From Hygrophila difformis (Eukaryota > Streptophyta > Magnoliopsida > Lamiales > Acanthaceae): a stretch of DNA of 64,000 bases. The notes beneath the pieces are model-generated. The model ran no database searches. It was not told the DNA's origin and saw only the letters and a list, made by a program, of their open reading frames with translations. The stretch is from assembly GCA_030278955.1 (NCBI GenBank), contig JAOANR010000004.1:61535686-61599685 (forward strand). Direction: 5' to 3'. Position numbers and translations under genes: made by a program. Positions 24,784 to 36,597 of this stretch are shown here, in pieces (position 1 is the stretch's first letter; the number at the start of each line of letters is the position of its first letter).

Positions 24784-26418
24784 ATGGATAATTCGAAAGT
24801 GCAAGAGGTACTACACGCCGCCTGCATTTTTTTGGATTTCATATTATCTCAAACCGAACAATGCGTAGCGAATTTTCTTGTGATTGTTTCAGATATTGGA
24901 GAAGCAATTGCTCACGGTGGCGAAGGCCGTGGAGGACAAAATAGATGACGAGATCTCGGCGTTGGATCGGCTAGATTTGGATGATCTCGAGGCGTTGAGG
25001 GAGCGGAGGCTGCAACAGATGAAGAAAATGGCGGAGAAAAGGAACCGGTGGATCTCGCTTGGACACGGCGAGTACTCGGAGATCCCCAACGAGAAGGAGT
25101 TTTTCTCTGTTGTCAAGGCTAGCGAGCGGGTTGTCTGCCACTTTTACCGCGAAAATTGGCCGTGCAAGGTAAATATGCCTCGATATGAATACCTAATCCC
25201 CTATTGGAATAAACTATCCTGTTATTTGATATAACGAAGTAAACCTTTCCTTGTGTTTTACTTCATGTTTCTAATGAGCGGTATTTTAATGGATCCATTG
25301 GGGGATGGGGGTTTATGATTGCACACTAAATCCTTGTTATTCAATTATTCTTTGTGAAGAAATAAGATTGATTTAGTTTCAGTTGATATCTGGGGATGTT
25401 TTGGATATGTGCCTTGAAGAGAATATGTACATTTTGTGGCATTACCTTGTCGTCAATGTAGTGGATTTGTGTAGTACTCAGCATTGGAGCTATTTTTCTT
25501 GTATGATCGATTTGTGTTTACTTAGATTGTACTTGTCTTCAATCTACCCAGGATCCTTGCCTTCTACGACCAATTTTAAACAACAATTGGTATTTGTATA
25601 GAGCCTGTAAAGTCATGTTTTGTTTTAAACCTGCACCACTTCAAGAAATTGAGCTTTCGGAAATGCTACTCAGTATGTAGGATATTTTCCTCTGTATAGA
25701 CCTTTGTTTTCCTCATAAGACGTGTGATCTGCAGATATTTCTTGGGTTTTAATGTTTGTGGAAACTACTGGGTTGTCCCTGTAGAAACAACCCTTTACTT
25801 AGACGTAATTCTGCATCTTGGTGTAAGAATGTTTGCTGATGACCATTTTATTTTATCTGATGACCATGTTGCAGTTTTAATGCTTTTTCTTGTGGTTGTA
25901 TAATGTATATTGTTGTCAATCTCAGCCATATGGCCTATGCATGCAATTCTCATCATAAAGTTGTAATTCAAAAGACATGGTATTATAGGTCATGGACAAA
26001 CACTTGGCTATACTAGCAAAGCAGCATATTGAGACACGTTTTGTGAAGCTCAATGCCGAGAAAAGTCTGTACTTAAGTGAGAAGCTGCGAATTGTTGTTC
26101 TTCCAACCCTCGCTCTGGTAAAGAATGCAAAAGTAGAAGATTATGTGGTAAGTTATCTTGTGCTGCTGATCATCGCTTAACTCAAGCCTCTACAAAATGC
26201 ACATTTCTTGATATCGAAATTTCCTCCACTAAACACAGGTGGGCTTCGACGAACTTGGTGGGACTGATGATTTCAGCACGGAGGAACTAGAAGAGAGATT
26301 AGCCAAGGCGGAGGTCATTGTCCACGAAGGTGAATCATCCCGGTATGCTTCCAAATCTAAAGCCCCATCTAGGAACGTTCGACAAGGCTCAACTTCCTAC
26401 TCATCGGACTCTGAATAA
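24784..26418 (+). CDS. Thioredoxin-domain protein 9 homolog (phosducin-like)
   Basis: Exons 24784-24807, 24893-25168, 25989-26147 and 26239-26418 join in frame to 212 residues, the size of the human TXNDC9 and Arabidopsis At2g18990 family. An N-terminal helix (residues 1-60, rich in Glu, Leu and Lys) precedes RNRWISLGHGEYSEI, a strongly conserved family block. The thioredoxin fold covers about 70-180: ERVVCHFYRENWPCKVMDKHLAIL, then TRFVKLNAEKSLYLSEKLRIVVLPTLALV. The usual CxxC active site is absent; only a single Cys (WPCK, residue 99) sits near that position, as in this family, so redox activity is unlikely. Known members bind the CCT chaperonin and help tubulin and actin folding. The C-terminal tail ends SSYSSDSE, Ser-rich and acidic. 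Confidence 0.92.
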
Positions 26419-26659
26419 GTTAGTGATTTGTGTGCTGCTGTATTTCATTTGGGTTGGTACGGAGACTCACTACCACTAGGCTCATTTCTAGGAGTCCAAG
26501 TGTGAGCGTTTTGGCTAATTTTGGTATGAAGGTGTTGGCTATGTATTATGCTCTGTGATTAATATAAGTAAATTTGCTCATGATTAATTAATTTTGCTTC
26601 TTATTGTATCATTAATATCATTAATTAATGTAATATATACAAATAGTATAGTATAGTTA

Positions 26660-26922
26660 TACTTCCTCCGTTTTTTTTTGTTAGCTACGTTTGACAAATG
26701 TGTACTGTTCACTTATATACTTTGACTTAAAGTTTATCATGGTTATACAAGTTAAAATATAGTCAAGTGTGATCTTGTTAGATTTGTCTCGTCTTGTAGA
26801 TTTTAAATATCAAACTTTTAGAATTTTTACATGTTCCGAATTTGAGTTATTAATGGTTTAAAATGTGCATTGGATTGCGTGCTGGGTGGGTCCGTAGCTA
26901 TCTTTAAAAAATGGAGGGAGTA
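26660..26922. mobile_element. Stowaway-like MITE
   Basis: Starts TACTTCCTCCGTTTTT and ends AAAAATGGAGGGAGTA with TA at both borders. Shares the interior block GATCTTGTTAGATTTGTCT with the copies at 12.8, 51.5 and 53.7 kb. Confidence 0.75.
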
Positions 26923-27255
26923 TAATCTTAGTGCTTCCAGTGAGTTAGTTGGATTGGAGGTTAGTATAGTAGGTTTGATACTTTGATTTTCCCTCATACT
27001 CTCATAGGAGTACAATGTACTATCATATTAATAGAGTGTTATATTGAAATATTCATATTATTGCAAACTTTCGTTAATCTGATTTATAAGCTTTGATTTC
27101 AAATATTGTTTTTAAAAATGAAAAAACAAACTAATAGCAACAATCAATTTCCTCTCTTTTCTTTTTTTGAAAGAGAAGTAGGCAACTAATAATATAAAAC
27201 ACAGGTCAATCATCAGTCAAATAGGTAACGTTACAAGGCGCAGTGGCATTAAAGC

Positions 27256-27906
27256 TAGGGGTGGGTCGGTACGGTATACCGAAAAAATTTCGCCGTACCG
27301 TATACCGTACCGAACTTTACGGTATGAAAAATTTCATACCGTTGTCGTACCGAACATTTCGGTATACCGATCTTCGGTATACCGAAAGTTTCGGTATGAA
27401 ATATTTCCATACCGTTGCCATACCGACATTCCGGTAAGTTCGGTATATACCGCTATACCGAACCTTCGGTACATACCGACATACCGGCATCGCGGTATAT
27501 ACCAACATACCGAACATTCAGTACATACCGGTATCGCGGTATATACCAACATACCGAACATTCAGTACATACCGACGTACCGGTATTGCGGTATATACCA
27601 GCATACCGAACTTTCGCTACATACTAGCATACCGGTATTGCGGTATATACCGGTATCGCGGTATATACCGGCATACCGAACAATCGGTACATACCGACAT
27701 ATCGATACCGCGGTATATACCGAAGTTCGGTACGGTAACGGTATACCGCGGTATCAAAAAATTCATACCGTTACCGTACCGAAATCTTACGGTACGGTAT
27801 CATACCGTACCGAAAATTACGGTATACCGAAAATTTCGGTATTCTCGGTATTTTTTCGGTACGATATGTGCGGTATGCGATATATTCGGTATTTTTCCCA
27901 GCCCTA
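27256..27906. mobile_element. hAT-type non-autonomous element built of CGGTATACCG repeats
   Basis: 651-base element. Its ends are TAGGGGTGGG and, inverted, TAGGGCTGGG, matching hAT-type termini. It is flanked by a perfect 8-base direct duplication, ATTAAAGC, at 27248-27255 and 27907-27914, the size expected for hAT insertion. Nearly all of the interior is made of palindromic words such as CGGTATACCG, GGTACATACCG and CGCGGTATATACC in a loose 25-40 base rhythm. Short open frames on both strands (rich in Tyr, Arg, Thr and Ile) are by-products of the repeat. No transposase is encoded. Confidence 0.85.
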
Positions 27907-27966
27907 ATTAAAGCCATTCAAAGACAACAAACCAGAGATCAAATCATAGGCACACTGTCAATAACT

Positions 27967-28612
27967 TTAAGGTCTTCCCATTTCCGAAAGCTCAGGCATA
28001 GTAAATTTAGATCCGGTGTGTTTTTTTGTGATGGTACATTTCTTTCCTCATATGCTTGGTACAATGTTATTAGCTTGCTGTGAACTGGAAGTGCTGAAAT
28101 GTTTATTTATCAAAGATGTTCCCATCTCCTTGCAATAAATTTGTTGCATCTCAGCGCATTGCTGGTTCTGATCATATGATGACATAGTACATATATAATT
28201 CTCCAGCCATAAATAGAGGACCGCATGATGCTTGTGGTGGTTCCATCACCTGTAATGAATTCCACCTATTCTTTTGCAACTTCATCTTATGATCAGGATG
28301 GATGTTAAGATGTGGGCTATAAGACAAGACAAAAACCAATCCAACCTTGTTGTACTGCTTCAAGCCATCGGGGGAATGTTATGGCATGGTTTTCACTTGA
28401 TGATCATTATCTTCTTGTTTCAGCTGTCGGCAATGAGGTACTTATCCGCGTTGGAGATTTGAATTAAATACAGTATTATTCATCCAATGTATCGACGAAA
28501 AGGATACAGATATTCAGTATCACACTTTCTGATTTTCTACTACTATAATTTAAAGGTATATAGAGTATTATATATATGAGGAGGTTTTACTTATATCCTA
28601 CTTGTATTTTAA
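27967..28612 (+). pseudogene. Decayed partial copy of the LRR/WD40 gene
   Basis: Starts with a piece matching the beginning of exon 4 of the parent (parent about 16297-16320), then jumps directly to parent sequence from about 18406: the end of intron 5, exon 6 and the start of intron 6, to parent about 19170. Intron sequence is kept, so it is a DNA-level copy and not a retrocopy. A further deletion of about 170 bases lies inside exon 6 (after GAATTC at about 28260), and several stops and frameshifts break the reading frame. The first junction shows a GCAT shared by both parent sites. Confidence 0.85.
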
Positions 28613-29914
28613 TGTATGCTAAGTAAATAAGTTGCTTATGGATATTAAGTTCGATGTTGAATAATACTCAACTTTAAGTATATAAAATAATTAAACATAA
28701 TTTTGTTCATAAAAAAATACAAAATATAAAAATGTTTTAACCACAAAAAGAATAATACAATATATATAAATTAATGCTCATCATTTGTAGTCGTCTCATC
28801 AAACATGGAGAATTGAGTTATATATGATCAAGATAACAAAGTAGTAATTCGAAGTTGTTTCAGCGGTTATCATCTATTACTTCAATAAATGGAAAGCCTA
28901 GGAAAAAATATTCAAGTTAATTCAAAACTACTTTAATAGAAGTACAATTCATATGTCAAATTAAAATAATAAAAATACTAATTTGAATTGAAGCAATAGA
29001 ATAGAGGTGTCCTAATTTAACTCCAATCAATTAAAATTAAAATTATTAATAATATATTACTATATATTTTATTTTTAAATTTGAAGTGGGGCCTAATAAA
29101 AATTAATAGTAATATAGTACTTATATATGTATATTATTTTTAAAAATTTGAGGTGGGGCCAGGCCCCACCAGGCCTTAGCCTACGCGCCTCTGAAAGTGA
29201 CGTAATGCCTTGAATTTTTCTATTATTATTATTATTATTATTATTAATTGCAGGTTAGTCGCCATTTCATTTTATGTTTCCATGTCAACAACATTACAAG
29301 CTACGGAGTATATGACAGTATACCTTTTTGTTGTGGTCAAAGACCGAGACGGTGGTGTTTTGGGCAAAAACTCGTGAGATTCTTTGAACAGCAGGAGACC
29401 AGTTTCACCTTATTTTCGTTCCTACAAAAACATACAATTGAAAGAGGAGCATAGGTTTCTCTCCCACCTAACTCACATATTGATCTAACAACTGAGCTCA
29501 CAGACCCACAGGAAAAAAACTCTATTACAAATATAAGATTGCAACATAAAGCAGTGTAATAGTTTAACTATAAACTCTATTAACCAGAATAGCCTAAGCT
29601 TTAAATGTCACAAATATTTGAGAGACCGAAACAACATGCAGCTTCGAAACTAGTTTAAGCAAAAAGAATTCTTTATGAATGAATAAAACACAAAGCAATT
29701 GAAGGATTCTTCCATAAAGTAGGAAGGTAAGGAATTATTCTACAACCAACAACGAGAACACAACTACCCAAAAATACAGCAACAACACTAGAATAGAGTC
29801 AAAAGTACGACAACATAAAGTAACAGGGAGAGACATCAACAAGGAGATGGAGTCTCTACGCACCATAGAATAGAAAGATATAATAATAAATACATAATAA
29901 CAGAATATTAACAA

Positions 29915-32900
29915 TCATACACGGGACTTGTTGCCTTTGGTACGTGCAAGAACCCTTTTCCCGTGAGGATGGCTATGCAGGAATGGGTAGTGAACGGTAA
30001 TCTTATGTAGTATGTTAGCACGCGCCGGTCCCTGCAATCGTACCCACAACAAATACAAATACAATCATATATATGCTTTATGTGTATATTGCTGCAACAA
30101 ATTAAATTAAAGCAATCAACAACTACTATGTACCCTGGAGATGTCTAGTGCAGACTGAGCAACATAGTTTCCATAAGGATCCTGAAGAACCCTCAAAATG
30201 TTGGGGCTATGCATTATCTCATTGATTATCCGTAGTACATGCTCTCCATCGGATTCTTTCAGGCATTTCTCAACAACATTGCTTCCGTACTTGTTTAGCG
30301 AGAGAGATACGAACCGTCCTGATAGTTGAGCTAATATCTCTGCTGTCACTTGGGGCATTCTCAGTCCCAGCACGTATTGCACAACGTAATTCCTGAGGAA
30401 ATTGATATATGTGAAACACATATAAAGAGTGAAAAGCAGAAGCAAAAGGGCCAGGGGTAGTGTAGGGTACCCGTAAGGATGTTCGGACAAAATTAATGCG
30501 TTCGATGAAATCTCTGCAATGAGGCGCTCACGAGATTCACCGTGGGCATGGGCCAAGCATTGTTGTAGGACACAACACCCACTTTTATCAGTGGCAATGT
30601 CAAGACAGTTATCAGCTACCACATCAAGTATTTGCTGCAAAATAGGGTATACAATCATCAAATATGCTGAAAACATGTATAAGTTAGTTACAGAATCATC
30701 AGTCGTGATGATCCACATCAGACTGAGTATAGTGCCTAAGTAATGAAACTTGAAACATATATCCTATTTCATTCTAGTATCGTGTATAAGATCATGAGAT
30801 ATTTTGTATGACAAGTGGGAAGTGATTGAATGTACTGATCCAGCATTAGCATTACTAAATAAGAAATCAATTTATGATTGTCGTAGCAGAAGGATAAAGT
30901 CATTCTGCGAGTAGAAGGTACGGACACCGGAGGAAAATGTCTATAAAATGTCTTTAATGAATTGCCCATTGGAATTAACGTTCTTTCAAAAATCATGATA
31001 AAACATGACTTCCATGAAACAACAACTAAATAGTATCTGCACTTTTATCCTTTTAATTTAATTAATCAAAAGGAGCATTACAAACATAGCAGACTAGGAC
31101 CACAATGTTTTCTCCAAATAGCATGGATACACAGGAGGAAAACGTGAATAGTCAGGCATGTCTAGTGCTAGCATATAGTATATGTGTGTGGAGAGCTCAG
31201 GCAGATACCTTCACATCCAATACACATTTATGTAGCAAAACAATGATGCCAGTTGCAAATTCCTTCATAGCATAAATACTTTTAAGATACCAACAGAAAT
31301 AAGCCTAAAAAAAAATTCAACCAATAATGATATGTAACTTACTAAATCCTCGAAAAGACAATGGAGCTGTTTAAATTTAACAACAAATTAAAGATATTTG
31401 GAACATTAGTTCATAAACAGGAAAATGATTTAATTTGATCAACAATTAAGCAAGATTCTCCACAAGTGATAATAAGGAGATAGTTATACCTTAGTATCTT
31501 CCGTAGAAAAGAACTTCAAGCAATGCTGAATCACGTGATGGCCATTCATGCTTTTTGTGAGAGCTACAGTTATGCACCTTAACACAGATATGGCAACTGA
31601 TTTTTGCTCTGGCGTGGTCAGATTCTCCACCAATTTTTGCACAGCCCTTGTTCTTCATTCGAGAAATAATAAATCCATACATAAAATAATCATCAGGCAA
31701 ATATTAAGTTCTCACAATCAAATTTTGATGAACTCGGAATGAATGATTAGTATAGAACTCATAATTACATACCCATGCATATCAATGCAGATGTCCTTGA
31801 ACTTCCATTCATCATTGACCACAATCAACAGCAACTGTGTAATCTGCTCTTCAGAGCAAACTTCAAACAGTTTCTGAACAAGATAATTCCCAAACTGGTC
31901 AACCATAAGTTCACATACGTGATCCTTCACCTCAGAAAATATCAGGCGGATATCTTCAGGTTTCCCCTCATCAAACTTGTTCTGCAAAAATCTGCAGCCT
32001 GTTTGATCTTTCGCAGCTATGGATATCCTACCTCTCAATTCATCGAGAGACTTGAAGGTTGATCGGTATCTGGCACGATCAGACATCGAGTATGCAGAAT
32101 CGTCGGTCTCAATTAGAAGATTCGGAGTGCTTCGGTTGAAATTCAATTGATGATTGTGACCGTTGCGGAAGCCATTTCGATGTGCTCGAGGGCGATAGCC
32201 CGTAGCAGCAGCGCTCAAACTTCTCCGCGGAGAAGTATAGAGATTTCCGTACTCCGATAAACCATTCCGCGCAGAAGAAGCATAGAGATTTCCGTACTCC
32301 GATAAACCATTCCGCGCAGAAGAAGTATAGAGATTTCCGTACTCCGATTCACCGTAGAAATTACGAGCGATCGAAATTGGTTCAGTATTGACCTGGGGAT
32401 CAGCTAACGCTTGGTAATTCAGTTGCTCCATTTGTAACCCTATTTGTCCACTCTCCGCAAATTGGCCCCTCATTCTCTGGATTGCGTCGCCGGTGAATTG
32501 CGGATGAGCCAAGGCCAAACTACTCCTAATACTCGAATCAGCAACACCTCCGGCACCGCCAAAACTGTTGTAACAATTAGCCCCTCTCACCGACGGATCG
32601 GTGAGACACAGCCTATTGAAGTCTGATTCGAGGTTAAAATCATATATAGAAGGCGAATCGCGAAAACCAACAGAGTGATTCAAAAGTCGTTGATACGAAC
32701 TCATATCACCAAAACCACCAGTGTCATTACAAAATCGTTGATGCGAACTCATATCATGAAAACCACCGGTGTGATTCGAAAATTGTGGATAAGAACTCAC
32801 GCCAGTCGGCAGCAAGGGAAACTGATGGTTATCAGAAACAGCAGCAGCAGCCGAGGAGTTGTGGAAACCGCCGCCGTCAGATTGGCGCAGCTGGTTGCTT

Positions 32901-32983
32901 CCGGAGGGCAACATACCACGATGCTCCGGCTCCATGGTAAGCAAATCAAAATCAAAATCGTCGAGAAAATTGAGGGGATGCAT
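29915..32983 (-). CDS. Pumilio (PUF) family RNA-binding protein
   Basis: Exons 32983-31773, 31652-31490, 30634-30471, 30392-30134 and 30031-29915 join in frame to 637 residues. The N-terminal 300 residues are low-complexity with Ser, Asn and Gly, including three tandem 15-residue units (SEYGNLYTSSARNGL type) and two to three 16-residue units (F.N.TGGF.DMSS.QR). From about residue 320 eight PUF repeats follow: QTGCRFLQNKF, QFGNYLVQKLF, MHGTRAVQKLV, MNGHHVIQHCL, KSGCCVLQQCL, PYGNYVVQYVL, KYGSNVVEKCL and PYGNYVAQSAL. These five-residue helix motifs contact RNA bases. The end (HPHGKRVLARTKGNKSRV) matches the APUM group around Arabidopsis APUM9-12. The family binds 3' UTRs in the cytoplasm to control mRNA stability and translation. 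Confidence 0.93.
32220..32350 (-). repeat. Three tandem 45-base units inside the Pumilio gene
   Basis: Coding minisatellite that gives three near-identical 15-residue units (SEYGNLY..). Units one and two are almost identical in DNA, so they arose recently by slippage or unequal exchange. The length is a multiple of three, so frame is kept. Confidence 0.85.
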
Positions 32984-33413
32984 TATAGGGATCCGGATGA
33001 TAAATCAGGACTTAAATAATTCCCGTAACCGACGATTGATACGAAAATCTGGAGTGGAGGTTTAATGCGGGATTTAAATGGGGAAAAATCGAAGGAAAAG
33101 GGAAGATTATCGGTTGGAATGGCAGGAAGAAACTCGCTGATTCTGGAGAGATTTTCTCTCAACAAATGATTACAGAGAGAGAATAACAATATTCAGAAAT
33201 TTAGAAACACTTGCCTATATATGTGCGTGTCTAATTTATTTAGGGTTTTGGAAACAGATTCAAATCCTCCTTCCAAATTTCATGCATGCATATATATACA
33301 CATGTGGATAGAGAGAGATAGAGTGTGTTTGTGAGTTGTGACTTAGTCCATGCCACTCGCTACTACTCACTACCCACTAATCTTATTAGCGAGTGGCCCA
33401 CTGTAATAAATAC

Positions 33414-33644
33414 TACTACCTCGGTCTCATTGTTTCTGTCACGGATCCACCCGGTACGTATGCCAATATACATTTTTAATGGTTAATAACTTAAATTGTG
33501 TACAATAAAAAATTATAAAAATTTGATTGTCTAAAACTACAAGATTAGACGAATCTAACAAGATCTCAATTGACTATGTTTTTTTCCAGTAAATAGTGTC
33601 AAAAAGTCAAACGTAATAATTATACGGAGACGGAGGAAGTAATA
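33414..33644. mobile_element. Stowaway-like MITE
   Basis: Starts TACTACCTCGGTCTCATTG and ends ACGGAGACGGAGGAAGTA. The interior (AATGGTTAATAACTTAAATTG, GACGAATCTAACAAGATCTC) is the inverse orientation of the blocks seen at 12.8 and 26.7 kb, and the same orientation as 43.9 kb. Confidence 0.7.
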
Positions 33645-33946
33645 CTCTATTTTTATTTTAATCAAAATTAGAGCTAACAACCTGCTAATAATAAAACAGT
33701 TAATAACTACATATTCGAGCATAGAATTATGTTTCCAGAGATACAACCCTTCAATGTCCATTAGATTCTGAGTGATTATTCTTAAACTCAATGTGATATA
33801 GGAATACCTGTTTTACATCAAAAAATAAAACAGTTAATGAATAAATTAAATTTTAAATTATTCAATATATCCGATAAAATTAAAATATAAATATGTTTGT
33901 ATCGGTTCATTTTCAATTTTTTTAATCTCAAATTTCATTGAGTCTT

Positions 33947-34040
33947 GTGTATGCAAAAAATTGCTATGGGAGAGACACCCTTAATTGCTTGAGGTGTATG
34001 CAAAAAATTGCTATGGGAGAGACACCCTTAATTGCTTGAG
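33947..34040. repeat. Perfect 47-base tandem duplication
   Basis: Two consecutive copies, 33947-33993 and 33994-34040, starting GTGTATGCAAAAAATTGC and ending TTAATTGCTTGAG. They appear identical. It is noncoding, and no function is apparent. Confidence 0.9.
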
Positions 34041-35055
34041 GGATTAATCTTGGATCCAATGAGGTCTAGGGACACCTGGTATTAAAAAACTTTACTTTTA
34101 CAACAAAAACATGTAAATTTGCATAATATTTGTTCAAGTTGAAAACATATGTAGTACTTCGTATATTTCAAAAGTTACATAATTATTTTTAATTTATTAA
34201 AATATTTTGAAATGTAATCTATATAATAAATCCTGAATACTTTTTGGCATGTGCAGACTGTATTGCCCTTATTAAATATACTTGATTCTTTTTTAATTTT
34301 AAGGGTTATACAGTAATTATGCCTTAGGTTTCCACATAAATGCTGATTAATCATCCAGAAACGTACAGTCATCCAAAATAATTACACGTCAGCGCTGAAT
34401 CATCATACATGCCACGTGATCAATCTTTTAAATATTCTATATTTAGTTAATAAATCTATTTTTTAGGATAAGAAAATCTTGAGAAAATCTTTCCATATAT
34501 TTTAAAAATATATATTAATTAAAAATAAATTATAATATATTTGATATTTATGAAAAATTTAGTTAAATAATATATTATAAATTTAGTTAAAATATTTGTA
34601 TTTCTATATATAATACTACTACCTAGCTCAATTTTGAGTAATCATGTAATTTATGTGGCTTGAGTTTCTATATACATTTAAAAAATTAATCCAAAGACAC
34701 CCACATAAATTAGGTGTTGGGCTCTTGTCTTGTCCCGGAAAAATTACTTCGAACATACAGTATATCCATTAAAAATGTGTCCCGGCATACGTGCTAGAGG
34801 GGAATGTAACAATTATAGTTAGACAGAGGAAGTAATATATTTGAATTAATATTTATTTTATCTCTTATATTACTCCGTCCGTCCCATTATTAGTGTTAAA
34901 AAAAAGTAACTTAAATATTTATATATTGCGATTGTAATGAATTTACAATTTTAATTTATTTATTTATGTGTGATTTACTGATATGTGGTTGTGGAGTGGA
35001 CTTGAATTATAAATGGTAGAGGGTAATTTGAATGTTTAATATCTTTACGCTTTAG

Positions 35056-35965
35056 TTAGGGTGCGATTGAACAAATCCGCAGCACATCAAGGCGGAAATC
35101 TGGACCATTGATTTCAAATCCAAGGGTTATAAATGGAAAAATGGTAAAGTTGTCCAACAAAATATGTAACGGAAGATATAATCCTATTTTTAGTATGTTA
35201 TCAATCTAATATTTGGTAAATCATATCAAATATTTGGTAATCAATATCTATGATCAAGAATATTTAGTAAATAATATAACAAAATTATTGCGTATAGCAT
35301 TTCAACGATGTTATCAAAAATAATTTTGGGATGCTATCAAAAATATTCCAGCGATTCAACATTAATGAATTCAGCGATGCTATATTGAATAATTCAGCGA
35401 CACAATCAAATACAATTCATTGATGTTACCAAATTTACTTCAGTAATGCTATCAAAAAATATTTCAGTGGCCCCACCTAAAAGAATTCAGCCACTACATC
35501 AAGAAAAATTCAGGGACAAGACATTGTAGAATTCAGCGATGCTACCACATACAATTCAACGAGGTTACCAAAAATAATTCAGTGATGCCTAAAAGAATTC
35601 AGCGACTACACCAAGAAGAATTCAGCGACCGTACCTTGTAGAATTCAACGATGCCACCACATACAATTCAGCAATGTTACCAAAAATAATTCAGTGATGC
35701 TACCAAAAAATATTTCAGTGAGCCTACCTAAAAGAATTCAGCGACTACACCAAGAACAATTCAGCGACACTATCAAGAACATTTCAGCGATGCTACCGTA
35801 TACAATTCAGCGATGCAACCAAAAACAATTCAGCGACGCTTTCATGAACAATTCAGCGATGATGCCAGAAACAATTCAACAATCTTTTCATGCACAATTC
35901 AGCGACGTTTTCATCAACAATTCAGCGACTCGAACATTTTAGGTACGTTTTCATGAACAGTTCAA

Positions 35966-36005
<40 letters not shown>

Positions 36006-36241
36006 CAGCATAATTAAGTAAACTGGAGTTTATGTAAGATCAATTGATGATATTGAAATGTGTAGAGAAAGAATAGAGTAAAAGTAGACTGAAGAGACGA
36101 TCAATTGTTTGTTAACAAAATGAAATCTAACAAATTTACTATTTTAACATTCAAGTTAATCTCAACCATCAATTTGCAAATTGAATCAACGGACTTGATG
36201 CACCGCAACACATCAAGTCAAAATGGGCAATCGCACCCTAA
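35056..36241. mobile_element. Element with TTAGGGTGCGATTG inverted ends and a minisatellite core
   Basis: The left end reads TTAGGGTGCGATTG and the right end is its exact inverse, CAATCGCACCCTAA, enclosing 1,186 bases. Near both ends is a shared word (CCGCAGCACATCAAG and CCGCAACACATCAAG). From about 35280 to 35960 the interior consists of 22-30 base units around AATTCAGCGATGCTACC, diverged but clearly tandem. One run of 82 codons without stop (35694-35942) falls in these repeats and I do not believe it is a gene. A TA microsatellite follows. No target duplication is obvious, so the class is uncertain. Confidence 0.6.
35968..36003. repeat. TA microsatellite
   Basis: About 17 TA units inside the element at 35056-36241. 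Confidence 0.95.
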
Positions 36242-36424
36242 CTGAACCCATATCTTTATTTATTAATGTGAGGTGATGGGTAGATTTGACGATTAATATT
36301 AATTATTTTTAAATGGAAATTAAATAAAAATATCGGAACAAGAAAAAAAGAAAGCAGAACATAAATAATGGCACAGAGTGACTATTATTTATTTTCATTA
36401 CATAAAATAAAAAATAATTGGAAA

Positions 36425-36597
36425 AACTAAAATAGGCTACCAGAAGCAGTCATTTCCATTTTTAGGCCATCGCAGCCAGAATTCCAGCCCAATGACCTAA
36501 ATTCAGGCCCGAAATTATTCTAATGGCCTATTTTCCTAAATCAAAATATCGTGGCCTAAAAGTAGAAATGATTCATTCTGGTGGCCTATTTTAGTTA
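36425..36597. mobile_element. Foldback MITE with about 45-base inverted ends
   Basis: The left end reads AACTAAAATAGGCTACCAGAA and continues to TTTTTAGGCCAT. The right end, read inverted, is AACTAAAATAGGCCACCAGAA and continues to CTTTTAGGCCAC. Between them is only a 70-base loop. Noncoding; superfamily not assigned. Confidence 0.65.

Larger units (their letters stand above)
26419..29914. other. Intergenic, with MITE, hAT element and gene-fragment copy
   Basis: Holds the Stowaway-like MITE at 26660, the hAT-type element at 27256 and the LRR/WD40 fragment at 27967, each listed separately. From 28613 to 29240 it is very AT-rich, with an imperfect repeat around 29071-29160 (both halves contain AAATTTGA.GTGGGGCC) and an ATT microsatellite at 29220-29246. 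From 29250 on it is unremarkable and ends with the Pumilio 3' UTR. Confidence 0.45.

Noticed and set aside
27243..27907. Several Tyr/Arg/Thr-rich frames on both strands
   Set aside because: They are by-products of the palindromic CGGTATACCG repeat inside the hAT-type element.
35694..35942. 82-codon open frame with repeated QFSD and NNSA units
   Set aside because: It lies entirely in the degenerate AATTCAGCGATG minisatellite. The unit length and lack of stop explain it, and there is no family match or start context.
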